Shown in pieces: positions 51,937 through 62,071 of a stretch of DNA of 64,000 nucleotides. The notes beneath the pieces are model-generated. The model worked only from the letters and a program-made list of their open reading frames with translations, ran no database searches and was not told the origin of the DNA. The stretch comes from Chryseobacterium taeanense (GTDB lineage Bacteria > Bacteroidota > Bacteroidia > Flavobacteriales > Weeksellaceae), in NCBI RefSeq assembly GCF_900099685.1, contig NZ_FNDW01000005.1, positions 124,001 to 188,000 on the forward strand. The letters are read 5' to 3'. A program made the position numbers and the translations under genes. How positions within the stretch are numbered: the stretch's first letter is position 1; each line of letters opens with the position of its first letter.

Positions 51937-53715
51937 TTATTCCTGGCGATCATACATTTTATTGTACAGATCAGAAAATTTTTCTTTGATAGCCTTTCTT
52001 TTAAGTTTTAAAGTAGGAGTTAAAAGTCCGGTTTCAATGCTCCACACTTCAGGGGTGAGTTCAATTTTCTTGATTTTTTCCCAGTTTCCGAGATGTTCAT
52101 TGGTTTTCTCAATTTCTTTTTCGATTCTTTCCTTAAGCTCCTTACTTTTGGCAATTTCCTGCGGGGTTGAGCCTATATTCAGGTTATTTCTCATCGCCCA
52201 GCTCTTGGCAAACTCAAAATCAGGTTGTATAAGAGCAGTCGGCATTTTTTCGCCATCACCGACAACCATAATTTGCTCAATAAATTTAGAAGCTTTTGCC
52301 AGATTTTCAATGGTTTGCGGAGCAATGTATTTTCCTCCCGAAGTTTTAAACATCTCTTTCTTACGGTCAGTAATCTGAAGAAAACCGTCATTGTCGATAT
52401 GGCCGATATCTCCGGTCTTGAAATACCCATCTTCCGTGAATACCTCTTTCGTCATTTCGTCATTTTTAAAATAACCCTTGAAAATGGAAGGTCCTTTCAC
52501 GGTAATTTCTCCATCTTCCTGAATTTTCACGTTAACATTATCTAACGGAAGACCCACCGTTCCTATCTTCATTTTTCCGAAAGCATTCACAGAAATTACG
52601 GGTGAAGTTTCCGTTAAACCATATCCTTCAAGAATAGGAATTCCTGCATTTTGGAACATTAGATTTAACCTTGTTGATAAAGCTGCCGAACCCGAAACTA
52701 ATGTAATAATTTCGCCGCCAAGTCCCTCGCGCCATTTTTTGAAAACAAGTTTATCAGCAATAATTTCCTGCAAACCTGATGGTTTAGAAACCGTTTTCTT
52801 TTTAGAGATCAGGTTCAGAGCCCAGAAAAATATTTTCTGCTTCAGCCCGCCTGCCGAAGAGCCGGTCGCATAGATTTTATCATAAACCTTCTCTACAAGC
52901 CTTGGTACAACGCTCATATAGTGAGGTTTTACTTCTTTTACATTTTCTCCCATTTTATCAATACTTTCTGCAAAATAAATAGAGAAACCATTGTACTGGA
53001 ATAGGTAAAAAAGCATTCTTTCAAAAATATGACAGATAGGTAAGAAACTCAGAACTCTTGTGTCCTTATAATCAAGACTTTTCTTTTTCGGAATTCTAGG
53101 AATGGAACCTAACACATTAGAAACAATATTTTGATGTGTAAGCATAACGCCTTTTGGCCTTCCTGTGGTTCCGGAAGTATAAATGATAGTCGCCAGATCT
53201 TCCGTATTAATCGTATTGGAAAGGTCTTCCACTTCTATTTGGGTAGAATCATCTTCACCCAGATCCAACACCTCCTTCCAGTTGGCGGCTCCGGTGACGT
53301 TGTCGAAAGTGAAAATTCCTTGTAGCGACGGGATGTTATGCTTTACTTTCGTTACTTTATTTAAAAGATCTTTATCAGATAAAAAGCAGTATTTGATCTC
53401 GGCATTAGTAAATATAAATTCATAATCTTCCGGAGAAATACTAGGATATACAGGCACGGAAACTACGCCGATTTGCGAAAGTCCAAGATCCATAATAGCC
53501 CATTCTGTACGTGAATTTGTAGTAATCAGTGCGATTTTATCTCCTGGTTTTATCCCAAGTTTTAAAAGTCCGCGTGATATTTTATTTGCTTCGTTGATAA
53601 ATTCCTGGGTAGAAGTCTTCTTCCATTCTCCCTGATATTTAGTTACAAACATATCCGTTTTAGGGTATGTCTCTAAAGCATAATGTGGTATATCGAATAA
53701 TCTTTTGATAGTCAT
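51937..53715 (-). CDS. Long-chain acyl-CoA synthetase / AMP-dependent ligase
   Basis: A 592-residue AMP-forming acyl-CoA ligase of the long-chain FadD/FAA type, which activates fatty acids with ATP and CoA. Adenylate-forming motifs are present: TIIYTSGTTGRPKGVMLTH (P-loop), YGLTETSPVIS, YFKTGDIGHID, and DRKKEMFKTSGGKYIAP. The length agrees with bacterial long-chain ligases. It is on the opposite strand to an acyl-CoA dehydrogenase gene with a 275-base divergent gap, so the two beta-oxidation genes may share a control region. Confidence 0.93.
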   Translation of the reverse strand: MTIKRLFDIPHYALETYPKTDMFVTKYQGEWKKTSTQEFINEANKISRGLLKLGIKPGDKIALITTNSRTEWAIMDLGLSQIGVVSVPVYPSISPEDYEFIFTNAEIKYCFLSDKDLLNKVTKVKHNIPSLQGIFTFDNVTGAANWKEVLDLGEDDSTQIEVEDLSNTINTEDLATIIYTSGTTGRPKGVMLTHQNIVSNVLGSIPRIPKKKSLDYKDTRVLSFLPICHIFERMLFYLFQYNGFSIYFAESIDKMGENVKEVKPHYMSVVPRLVEKVYDKIYATGSSAGGLKQKIFFWALNLISKKKTVSKPSGLQEIIADKLVFKKWREGLGGEIITLVSGSAALSTRLNLMFQNAGIPILEGYGLTETSPVISVNAFGKMKIGTVGLPLDNVNVKIQEDGEITVKGPSIFKGYFKNDEMTKEVFTEDGYFKTGDIGHIDNDGFLQITDRKKEMFKTSGGKYIAPQTIENLAKASKFIEQIMVVGDGEKMPTALIQPDFEFAKSWAMRNNLNIGSTPQEIAKSKELKERIEKEIEKTNEHLGNWEKIKKIELTPEVWSIETGLLTPTLKLKRKAIKEKFSDLYNKMYDRQE

Positions 53716-53990
53716 ATTTTAAAAGTAATAGTTAAAGGATTTTAAATATAAGCATTTTTTTTAATTGAAAATATTTCGCTTTATAAATTAGCAATTAATG
53801 AAATGTATGGCATTATATCTTAATCATTATTTACGTTTAATAGATAGTTTTAATAATAATTTAACGGTTTTATTTATTTTTTAAAATTTGTTTAATTGTT
53901 GATTTACAGATTGTAACGTATGCCTTTTAATTCTGTTTTCAGATTTGTCTAAAAAGTGTAAATTAGCGACCATCTAATTATTCAATTTTT

Positions 53991-55130
53991 ATGGACTTTA
54001 ATTTATCAGAAGAACAGCTGATGATTCAGCAGGCAGCAAGGGATTTTGCACAGAACGAATTATTACCTGAAGTAATAGAGAGAGACCGCGATCAGAAATT
54101 TCCTGCAGAACAGGTAAAGAAAATGGGTGAAATGGGGCTTTTAGGAATGATGGTAGATCCTCAATACGGAGGCGCAGGGATGGACAGTGTTTCTTACGTT
54201 CTGGCGATGGAAGAGATTGCAAAAATAGATGCTTCTGCTGCCGTGGTAATGTCTGTAAACAATTCATTGGTATGTGCCGGACTAGAAAAATTTGCTTCCG
54301 AAGAGCAGAAAGTGAAATATCTTACGCCTCTTGCAAGCGGACAGGTAATCGGAGCATTTGCGTTGTCTGAACCTGAGGCCGGTTCTGATGCCACTTCACA
54401 GAAAACAACAGCCGAAGATAAAGGAGATTATTATTTACTGAACGGAATCAAAAACTGGATCACCAACGGTGGTACGGCAACATATTATATCGTAATCGCA
54501 CAAACCGATCCTGAGAAAAAACATAAAGGAATCAACGCATTTATTGTTGAAAGAGGATGGGAAGGATTTGAAATCGGACCGAAAGAAGACAAGCTGGGAA
54601 TCAGAGGAAGTGATACGCATTCTTTGATCTTCAATAATGTAAAAGTTCCTAAAGAAAACAGAATCGGTGAAGACGGATTTGGATTCAATTTCGCAATGGC
54701 GGTACTTAACGGTGGAAGAATAGGTATTGCTTCACAGGCATTGGGAATTGCTTCAGGTGCTTATGAATTAGCTTTAAAATATGCTAAGACCAGAAAAGCT
54801 TTCAAAACGGAAATCATCAATCATCAGGCAATCGCTTTCAAACTTGCTGATATGGCAACTCAGATTACAGCGGCAAGAATGCTTTGCTTTAAAGCGGCAG
54901 TAGAAAAAGATGCAGGAAAAGATATTTCGGAAAGTGGTGCTATGGCAAAACTTTACGCATCTCAGGTAGCAATGGATACCACAATTGAAGCAGTGCAAAT
55001 TCACGGAGGATATGGATACGTGAAAGAATACCACGTAGAAAGAATGATGCGTGATGCAAAAATCACACAAATCTATGAAGGAACCTCTGAAATTCAGAAG
55101 ATCGTTATCTCGAGAAGTATTGCAAAATAA
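53991..55130 (+). CDS. Acyl-CoA dehydrogenase
   Basis: A 379-residue FAD-dependent acyl-CoA dehydrogenase, the first oxidative step of beta-oxidation (short/medium-chain or butyryl-CoA type). It shows the FAD-binding GAFALSEPEAGSDA and KNWITNGG motifs, the central LNGGRIGIASQALGIASGAYELAL, the IHGGYGYVKEYHVERMMRDAK signature, and the catalytic-base Glu in IYEGTSEIQ. It is complete and of standard length. Together with the divergent ligase it suits fatty-acid breakdown. Followed by a strong terminator. Confidence 0.95.
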   Translation: MDFNLSEEQLMIQQAARDFAQNELLPEVIERDRDQKFPAEQVKKMGEMGLLGMMVDPQYGGAGMDSVSYVLAMEEIAKIDASAAVVMSVNNSLVCAGLEKFASEEQKVKYLTPLASGQVIGAFALSEPEAGSDATSQKTTAEDKGDYYLLNGIKNWITNGGTATYYIVIAQTDPEKKHKGINAFIVERGWEGFEIGPKEDKLGIRGSDTHSLIFNNVKVPKENRIGEDGFGFNFAMAVLNGGRIGIASQALGIASGAYELALKYAKTRKAFKTEIINHQAIAFKLADMATQITAARMLCFKAAVEKDAGKDISESGAMAKLYASQVAMDTTIEAVQIHGGYGYVKEYHVERMMRDAKITQIYEGTSEIQKIVISRSIAK

Positions 55131-55153
55131 TTGCTTACGATAAATGAAATAGT

Positions 55154-55181
55154 AAAAGGCTCTCAAATTTGGGAGCCTTTT
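55154..55181 (+). terminator. Terminator of the acyl-CoA dehydrogenase gene
   Basis: AAAAGGCTCTC pairs with GGGAGCCTTTT (one G-U pair) around a 6-base loop, with further T after the stem. It follows the stop codon by 23 bases. Confidence 0.85.
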
Positions 55182-55373
55182 TACTTTCACACGAACCACA
55201 AAATATTAATAATATATTTGTTTTAACTTTTATTTTGATTCAATTTTCTAATTGAAGTTAAATTCTTAATGTAAATTAACACAACAAAGTTAGGAATACT
55301 AACTGTTGAAAAAACGGAATTTTGATTAAAATATTATTAAAAATAAAATTTAGTCCTGTATTATTCAGAATGC

Positions 55374-56288
55374 TTATCCATTTTTTTTTCTTTTTTTGAA
55401 AAAGTAATATCCGATGCCTGCAATCACAAACAATGGCCAGAGAGGAAGAATGAAAAGGAAAATAGAAGTAATGACATTCCAGCCGGAAGAAATGGCGGCG
55501 AAAGATTTCTCTCCAAAGTTCTCATTTTTTTTATCAACCAACGTTTCACTTTCTTGTCCATACAATGTAATGTCAATTTCACAAAGACTGTTTTCAACAG
55601 CATTGATTCCTGAAACTTCAATGCTTTTGTTTTCAATTTTCCCAATATTATAGCTTAGGTCAGACATCAGGTAATCAAACTTCTGGATCGGAATTTTTAC
55701 TTTCAGATAAGCCGTTTTCTTATCATCATTTTGAGTCGAAATATTTTCGCTTCTTATAAATCCGTCATACTTGGCAACTTCCTCTTTTACAATTTCTTTT
55801 GCCGTTTCGGCATCATTAACGGTAATATCAATAATTCCTTTCTTGATAAGTTTATTTCTCTGGATATTCAGTTCGGTATTTTCCTTTTTCGGTTGGTTTT
55901 TATAAACAATTTTTGTTTCCCGGATCACTTTCGGAGCAGGAACATGTACAATGATGTTTCTTTCTTTTTTGGCAGAATCTTTCTTTTCAGTTTTTGATTC
56001 CAGTTTTACCGATGAAATTTTTTCAGATAAAGAATCAATAATTTTTGATGTACTTTCAATGTTTTCTTTCATTTCGCTTCCTGTACTTTGGAAATTTTTG
56101 ATTTTAACATTTGCAGAATCAATAGTGGCATTTACCTGATTATTAATCTCACTGATTTTCTCAGACGCTTGAGTTATTGTACTGTCGGCCGAATTTACAC
56201 TATTATCAAGTTGAGATGATACAGTTTCTCCTTTTTTACACATAATGAATGTTCCCGATACGGCAACGAGTAATATGACTTTTTTCAT
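55374..56288 (-). CDS. DUF4349 putative lipoprotein
   Basis: A 304-residue envelope protein. The start (VILLVAVSGTFIMCKKG) looks like a lipoprotein signal with Cys at about residue 17. Residues about 25-90 are a helical, Ser/Asn-rich coiled-coil-like stretch. Residues about 145-255 are the DUF4349 core (LIKKGIIDITVNDAETAKEIVKEEVAKYDGFI; LKVKIPIQKFDYLM). The C-terminus holds one membrane helix (FLFILPLWPLFVIAGIGYYFF) and a basic tail, as is usual for this family. Function unknown. Confidence 0.85.
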   Translation of the reverse strand: MKKVILLVAVSGTFIMCKKGETVSSQLDNSVNSADSTITQASEKISEINNQVNATIDSANVKIKNFQSTGSEMKENIESTSKIIDSLSEKISSVKLESKTEKKDSAKKERNIIVHVPAPKVIRETKIVYKNQPKKENTELNIQRNKLIKKGIIDITVNDAETAKEIVKEEVAKYDGFIRSENISTQNDDKKTAYLKVKIPIQKFDYLMSDLSYNIGKIENKSIEVSGINAVENSLCEIDITLYGQESETLVDKKNENFGEKSFAAISSGWNVITSIFLFILPLWPLFVIAGIGYYFFKKRKKNG

Positions 56289-56836
56289 AACATTAATTTT
56301 TTCGTTGAGGTAAAAGTAGAAGAAAAGAAAAGTGGACTTTTGTAAATAAAAGGAAATGTTTTAGTAAAATATAACGTGCTGTTAATTAGTGTGGTAAAAT
56401 TTATTTACAAATTATTTACAATTTTTTTGAATGATTAATTTTAACACATTATTCTTTTTAATTTGTTTTTTTACTTTAAATGCTGCTATACATAAAATCA
56501 AATTATTGAAATTTTATCTTTTTTATAAATAATTTTAAAAATCACATACGATGCTTTAGTAACAATCTGATTTTTGAATGCTAATAATTATTATATTTGT
56601 AATTAAAGATATTATAAAGTAAATACGATTTTATTAAGTATTTTGTAATTTTTTGTTGAATAATGTTGATGATTTTAAAATTTTAAATTTTTCGGAAATA
56701 GTTAAGAAATAAGAAAAATATTGAATTTATAGAAATCGTAAAAGAAAATCAGTAATGAATATTAAAAAAATAAATAAATCCTACAGTATCATAAGCAACC
56801 CAAATCAATAACATTTAATTCAAATCAATTAAACAT
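56289..56836. other. AT-rich intergenic region
   Basis: A 548-base divergent gap with no gene. A lone TATATTTG at 56592-56599 resembles a -7 box for the rightward protease gene, but without a well-placed -33 partner. Nothing else is seen. Confidence 0.4.
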
Positions 56837-59107
56837 ATGAAAAAAAGATTATTATTTTTATCGAGTTTTTTACTGTTTTCTGCAACAGTTTTTGCCCAAC
56901 AAAATCAATGGAGCAAAACTTCTCAAAAGAACATTCGTAATCCGAGGGAATTGTCAATAAAAGTTTCAGATTATCAATTATTAAGTTTAGATACGGATAA
57001 CCTTTTAGATCAGCTTAAAAATGTCAGAGAAAGAAATCTCGCTGTATCCGAAAAAGGAACTTTAGTGAAATTTCCGAATGAGGATGGAACTTATGACACG
57101 TTTGAAGTTTGGGACGCTTCTACAATGCATCCTGATTTACAGGCCAGATATTCTGATATTAAATCATTTGTAGGTCATAAAGTAGGTGACAAAACAACAA
57201 AAATCAGGTTTACATTTGATCCGTACTTTGGTCTTAATGCATTGATAAGAAATACAAAAGGAATTTATTATATTGATTCTTACTCCTTTGATAATAAGAA
57301 CTATATAATGTATAACAGGAAAAACGCTCATTCTTCGAGCATTTTCAACTGTTTATTTAAAGATGATGAAAATGCATTGAAATCTACAGCAGAATCTACC
57401 GGAAAAACAGTGGTAGACGGTCTTTTAAGAAGATACAGGTTTGCAGTTTCCACCACTACAGAATACACCGGGTATATATCACAGCAGGCTGGTGTGGGAG
57501 CAGGAACAGATTCCCAGAAAAAGGCGGCAGTACTGGCAGCCGTAAATTTAGTAGTAGCACGTCTTAATGATGTTTATGAAAATGATGTGGCTGTAACGCT
57601 GCAACTTATACCCAATACAGATTTGTTATTCTTCATCAGTTCGGACACCTATGATGCCTTAGATGCCGGTCAGATGATTGATGAAAACCAAACTGTGACT
57701 GATAATATTATCGGTTCCGCAAATTATGATATAGGCCACGTGTTCTTCCAGGCTCAGCAGGGAAATGATAACGGATTGGCATACAGGCCGGCAGTTTGTA
57801 GTGCTTCGGTAAAAGCAGGAGGTGTTACAGGTTCGGCTGTACCTGTAGGAGACCCTTTTGTTATTGATTATGTCGCTCATGAGGTAGGGCATCAATTCGG
57901 AGCTAATCATACACAGAATAACGCATGTAACAGAAATAATGCTACGGCAATAGAACCGGGAAGTGCTAGTTCCATTATGGGATATGCTGGAATTTGCTCA
58001 CCAAATGTTCAGAGTAATAGTGATGCATACTTTCATTCAGTAAGTATTAATGAAATGTACACAAGAATTACAAGCTCCGGAGGAAATTGCAGTGTGAATA
58101 CAGCCACGGGTAATAATGAACCGGTGGTAAATGCTGGTCTGGACAGAACGATCCCGATCAGCACACCGTTTGCTTTAACCGGAACAGCTACCGACCCTGA
58201 TGGAGATGCCATCACTTATAATTGGGAGCAGATCAGTATTGGTAATGCGACCATGCCTCCCAGACCTACGAATACTACAGGGCCGATGTTCAGAAGTTTA
58301 TGGGCTTCAACTTCACCTACAAGATATTTTCCAAAGTTAGCAACGATTATTGGAGGCTATGATCCTACCATTATTACAGCATCAGATCCGCGGGCTTGGG
58401 AAAAATTATCTTCTGTTGCACGAACACTTGCGTTTTCTTTATTGGTAAGAGATAATAATCCTGCCGGAGGACAAACTGGCCGTGATGATATCCAACTTAC
58501 AGTAACAGCCGCAGCGGGACCTTTCACCGTTACTTCTCAAAATACTTCAGGAGTTGTATGGAATGCAGGGCAGACGCAGACAATTACATGGAATGTTGCC
58601 AACACAAATGTTTCTCCCGTAAGTACTGCTAATGTTACTATTTTAGTTTCAACTGACGGAGGAGTCACTTTCCCGTACACGCTTGTTGCAAGTACTCCCA
58701 ATAATGGATCTTATACCTTTACCGTTCCGAATGGACTGGGAGTTACTTCAAATGCAAGAATCATGATTAAAGCTATTGATAATGTGTTCTTAAATGTAAA
58801 TACTACAAACTTTTCAATTAATTCAACGTTAGGTGTAAACGATGCTGAAAAATCTGAAGATGATTTTGTAATTTATCCTAATCCTTCAAAAGGGATATTT
58901 ACTATTGAAGCCAATGCTAAAAACGGAATTTCATATACTGTTTTTGCAATGGATGGAAAATTAATTAATCCTAAAAAAGAAGTGAAAAATACAGGAGGCA
59001 AAATCTCTGAAAAAGTAAATTTATCAGATTTACCAACCGGAGTTTATATAATTCAGGTAGATAAAGACGGACAAAAAATTTCTAAAAAATTAATCATTAA
59101 TAAATAA
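56837..59107 (+). CDS. T9SS-exported reprolysin-like metalloprotease
   Basis: A 756-residue secreted zinc protease. A signal peptide (ending VFAQ) is followed by a propeptide to about residue 190 and the catalytic domain (about 205-420), with the zinc site HEVGHQFGANH and a later SIMGYAGIC as Met-turn. A PKD/cadherin-like region (EPVVNAGLDRTIPISTPFALTGTATDPDGD) and a further beta domain follow. The last about 75 residues are a type A T9SS sorting domain (FVIYPNPSKGIFTIEA; LSDLPTGVYIIQVDKDGQKISKKLIINK), which directs it across the outer membrane and onto the cell surface or into the medium. Confidence 0.93.
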   Translation: MKKRLLFLSSFLLFSATVFAQQNQWSKTSQKNIRNPRELSIKVSDYQLLSLDTDNLLDQLKNVRERNLAVSEKGTLVKFPNEDGTYDTFEVWDASTMHPDLQARYSDIKSFVGHKVGDKTTKIRFTFDPYFGLNALIRNTKGIYYIDSYSFDNKNYIMYNRKNAHSSSIFNCLFKDDENALKSTAESTGKTVVDGLLRRYRFAVSTTTEYTGYISQQAGVGAGTDSQKKAAVLAAVNLVVARLNDVYENDVAVTLQLIPNTDLLFFISSDTYDALDAGQMIDENQTVTDNIIGSANYDIGHVFFQAQQGNDNGLAYRPAVCSASVKAGGVTGSAVPVGDPFVIDYVAHEVGHQFGANHTQNNACNRNNATAIEPGSASSIMGYAGICSPNVQSNSDAYFHSVSINEMYTRITSSGGNCSVNTATGNNEPVVNAGLDRTIPISTPFALTGTATDPDGDAITYNWEQISIGNATMPPRPTNTTGPMFRSLWASTSPTRYFPKLATIIGGYDPTIITASDPRAWEKLSSVARTLAFSLLVRDNNPAGGQTGRDDIQLTVTAAAGPFTVTSQNTSGVVWNAGQTQTITWNVANTNVSPVSTANVTILVSTDGGVTFPYTLVASTPNNGSYTFTVPNGLGVTSNARIMIKAIDNVFLNVNTTNFSINSTLGVNDAEKSEDDFVIYPNPSKGIFTIEANAKNGISYTVFAMDGKLINPKKEVKNTGGKISEKVNLSDLPTGVYIIQVDKDGQKISKKLIINK

Positions 59108-59125
59108 TAATACCTATTCAATAAA

Positions 59126-59161
59126 CAAAAGCCGTTCAGCAATTTTACTGAACGGCTTTTG
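59126..59161. terminator. Strong terminator between protease and prfC
   Basis: CAAAAGCCGTTCAG and CTGAACGGCTTTTG form a perfect 14-pair stem with an 8-base loop and T-rich ends. It serves the convergent genes on both sides. Confidence 0.9.
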
Positions 59162-59187
59162 TTTTATATTACTAAAATCAGTTTTAA

Positions 59188-60783
59188 TTAATTATTCCTG
59201 AACTCACTGATAAAATGCAGCTTCACGTTCGGGAATTTCTCCTGTGTCATATGAATGGTAAATGATGAATCTGCTAAGAAAACCAATTGATTGTACTTAT
59301 CTCTCGCTAGGAATCTCTGTTTTAATCTTGCAAACTCTTTAAATTCTTCCGATTTTTCATCCGCTTCTACCCAACATGCCTTATGCATAGAAAGAGGCTC
59401 GTAAGAACATTTTGCTCCGTACTCATGCTCCAGACGGTACTGGATTACTTCATATTGAAGAGCTCCTACCGTTCCAATGATCTTTCTTCCGTTCATTTCA
59501 AGAGTAAACAGCTGTGCGACACCTTCATCCATCAACTGATCGATACCTTTTGCCAATTGTTTTGCCTTTAAAGGATCTGTATTATTGATATATCTGAAAT
59601 GCTCAGGAGAAAAGCTCGGGATTCCTTTAAAGCTAAGTTTTTCACCACCAGTCAAAGTATCTCCGATTCGGAAGCTTCCCGTATCATGAAGTCCCACGAT
59701 ATCCCCAGGGAAACTTTCGTCTACTACTTCTTTTTTATCTGCGAAGAAAGCGTTCGGAGAAGAGAATTTCATTTTTTTACCTTCTCGTACCAGTAAATAA
59801 TTTTCATTTCTTTTAAACGTTCCCGAAACAATTTTCACAAACGCAAGACGGTCTCTGTGCTTAGGATCCATATTTGCGTGGATTTTGAAAACAAATCCTG
59901 TAAAAGTATTTTCTTCAGGTTTTACAATACGCATATCACTTTCCTTGGGCTGTGGCATCGGAGCAATATCAATGAAAGCATCCAGCAATTCGCGCACTCC
60001 GAAATTATTCAAAGCAGAACCGAAGAAAACCGGCTGAAGATCACCTTTCATATAATCTTCACGGTTAAATTCAGGATAAACAGACTGAACCAGATCTAGC
60101 TCTTCACGTAAAGTATTGGCAGCTTTTTCACCAATTACCTCATCAATAGAAGCATCATTAATGTCATCAAACTTAATAGAATCACCAACTTTCTGTTTTT
60201 TCTCCTCCAAAAACAGCTGGATGTTATTTTCCCAGATATTGTAAATCCCCTGAAAATCGGCTCCCATCCCGATTGGTAATGAAAGTGGACAAACCGTTAA
60301 GCCCAATTTTTGTTCTACCTCATCCAACAAATCAAAAGCATCTTTACCTTCACGGTCAAGTTTATTAATGAAAACCAGCATCGGAATGTTTCTCATTCTA
60401 CAAACCTGAACCAGTTTTTCTGTCTGTTCCTCAACTCCCTTTGCTACGTCGATTACAACGATCACAGAATCTACAGCCGTTAAAGTTCTGTAGGTATCTT
60501 CTGCAAAATCCTTGTGTCCGGGAGTATCCAGAATATTGATTTTATGATCTCTGTATTCAAAAGCCAATACGGAAGTTGCCACCGAGATCCCTCTCTGTCT
60601 TTCAATCTCCATGAAGTCGGAAGTTGCTCCCTTTTTTATCTTGTTAGATTTTACCGCACCCGCTTCCTGGATTGCTCCCCCAAATAGCAGCAGCTTCTCC
60701 GTAAGAGTTGTCTTTCCGGCATCGGGGTGAGAAATAATCCCGAAAGTTTTTCTTTTCTCTATTTCTTTGATTAAGTCTGACAT
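59188..60783 (-). CDS. prfC: Peptide chain release factor 3
   Basis: A 531-residue translational GTPase RF3, which recycles class I release factors from the ribosome. G1 is SHPDAGKTTLTEK, G2 lies in ERQRGISVATS, G3 is DTPGHKDFAEDTYRTL, and G4 is FINKLDREGKDAFDLLD. The C-terminal region has GALQYEVIQYRLEHEYGAKC, as in RF3. I place the start at ATG 60783 (SDLIKEIEKRKTFGIISHPDAG); the longer frame to 60894 adds 37 unconserved residues. Length matches the family. Confidence 0.96.
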   Translation of the reverse strand: MSDLIKEIEKRKTFGIISHPDAGKTTLTEKLLLFGGAIQEAGAVKSNKIKKGATSDFMEIERQRGISVATSVLAFEYRDHKINILDTPGHKDFAEDTYRTLTAVDSVIVVIDVAKGVEEQTEKLVQVCRMRNIPMLVFINKLDREGKDAFDLLDEVEQKLGLTVCPLSLPIGMGADFQGIYNIWENNIQLFLEEKKQKVGDSIKFDDINDASIDEVIGEKAANTLREELDLVQSVYPEFNREDYMKGDLQPVFFGSALNNFGVRELLDAFIDIAPMPQPKESDMRIVKPEENTFTGFVFKIHANMDPKHRDRLAFVKIVSGTFKRNENYLLVREGKKMKFSSPNAFFADKKEVVDESFPGDIVGLHDTGSFRIGDTLTGGEKLSFKGIPSFSPEHFRYINNTDPLKAKQLAKGIDQLMDEGVAQLFTLEMNGRKIIGTVGALQYEVIQYRLEHEYGAKCSYEPLSMHKACWVEADEKSEEFKEFARLKQRFLARDKYNQLVFLADSSFTIHMTQEKFPNVKLHFISEFRNN

Positions 60784-60860
60784 ATCGTATTTTGAAGTTG
60801 CAAAAATCGTAATTTTTAATGGAATGTGAAAATCAATTTCATAGACCGGATGGCATATGA

Positions 60861-60919
60861 TATGTTCTAAAATATATAATGTATCGTCCAGCATGTATAA
60901 AGTATGTTTTAAAATATAT
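60861..60919. repeat. Short direct repeat upstream of prfC
   Basis: TATGTTCTAAAATATAT at 60861-60877 recurs with one change at 60903-60919, 42 bases on. It lies in the 417-base gap between prfC and the CPBP gene. The rest of the gap holds only the -7 box listed next. Confidence 0.4.
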
Positions 60920-61170
60920 CAACTTAGTATTTCATCAATAAGTTTACGCCTTTGTTTATCTTTAAAATACGCAGTATGGCAGATTTGAAAAATTTTCGTC
61001 TTACCTTGCGATAAAATAATCAGATCAATTTATCTGTAACATTTAATACAAAAAATAAATATTTCAGTATTATTCTGATTAAGATAAAATTACGAGTCCA
61101 TATACACATCATAAAAGGTTTCTTTTCTATTTCATTATCCAAAACATAAAACAAACTTATCAAAAACATT

Positions 61171-61178
61171 TATCTTTG
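61171..61178 (+). promoter_or_regulatory. -7 box of the CPBP gene
   Basis: TATCTTTG matches the Bacteroidetes -7 consensus TAnnTTTG and ends 22 bases before the gene start at 61201. No clear -33 partner is seen. Confidence 0.45.
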
Positions 61179-61200
61179 TTCAAATAAATCTATTTAAAGC

Positions 61201-62031
61201 ATGCAAAACAGCAGATATCCAAAGTTTACATTTACATGGATAGGAGGGTTAGTTCTGTTCGCAGGACTGATAACAGGGACAATGGCGGTTTCATTTTTTA
61301 ATGTTTTCTGGATGGTTGTTTTTAAAGAAAATCTGCAGTATAAAGACTGGTTCTTTATGCTTACCAACGCAGCAGGATTTCTTACCGCAATTGCCTTCTT
61401 CGATTTTTTTATTGTAAGACGAACTACCGGAAAGAAACTAAATTTCAATTTCTCACCAACCAATTTCTATACCTATCTGCTTATATTTCCCATGATGATC
61501 GGGATGATGTTCATAGCAGAATTTATTACATCTCAAATTCCTACCACAGGCCCTTTCTTCGGAAAATCTTACGAGTTTTTCAACAAAATTATGGAGCAGC
61601 TTACTTTTAATCCTGTTGTTATGGTTATTACCGCTGTCATCTGTGCACCCATTTTTGAAGAAATTATTTTTCGTGGAATCATCCAGAAAGGATTGATGAA
61701 TAAAGGAGTAGAGCCTTGGAAGGCCATTATGTTTTCTTCAATTATTTTCGGAGTGGTGCACGGAAATCCATGGCAGTTCGTGGGGGCGGTTCTGTTAGGT
61801 TGTGTGCTGGGGCTGGTTTATTATAAAACAAAATCACTGCTGCTGCCGATGCTCCTGCATGGTTTTAATAATCTTTGCTCTACAATACTTATTATATATA
61901 CTAAAAACGAAAGTTTCTCAGATGCTTTTAAAATCCCGGAATGGATGATACTTGCCATAGGAATTATTCTTTTTTCGCTGTTTTATTATCTTTTCACCAG
62001 AAAATACAAAGTACATTATTCTGAAATTTAA
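61201..62031 (+). CDS. CPBP-family intramembrane metalloprotease
   Basis: A 276-residue polytopic membrane protein of the CPBP/Abi (Rce1-like) family. Catalytic motifs are the EEIIFRG glutamate pair with Arg, the IFGVVHGNP His motif, and LLPMLLHGFNN. About eight hydrophobic segments are visible. Family members process prenylated or other substrates within the membrane and some give bacteriocin self-protection, but the substrate here is unknown. The next gene starts 40 bases later and may be co-transcribed. Confidence 0.9.
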   Translation: MQNSRYPKFTFTWIGGLVLFAGLITGTMAVSFFNVFWMVVFKENLQYKDWFFMLTNAAGFLTAIAFFDFFIVRRTTGKKLNFNFSPTNFYTYLLIFPMMIGMMFIAEFITSQIPTTGPFFGKSYEFFNKIMEQLTFNPVVMVITAVICAPIFEEIIFRGIIQKGLMNKGVEPWKAIMFSSIIFGVVHGNPWQFVGAVLLGCVLGLVYYKTKSLLLPMLLHGFNNLCSTILIIYTKNESFSDAFKIPEWMILAIGIILFSLFYYLFTRKYKVHYSEI

Positions 62032-62071
62032 ATTCAATAACCCTACCTATATTAAAAAATCAAAAAAGAAG

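Noticed and set aside
56592..56599. TATATTTG as promoter of the T9SS protease gene
   Set aside because: No -33 element at a proper distance and the gene start is over 230 bases away; it may be chance in AT-rich DNA.
60784..60894. N-terminal extension of prfC
   Set aside because: The extra 37 residues are not RF3-like and contain a repeat-rich non-coding stretch; ATG 60783 gives the conserved start.
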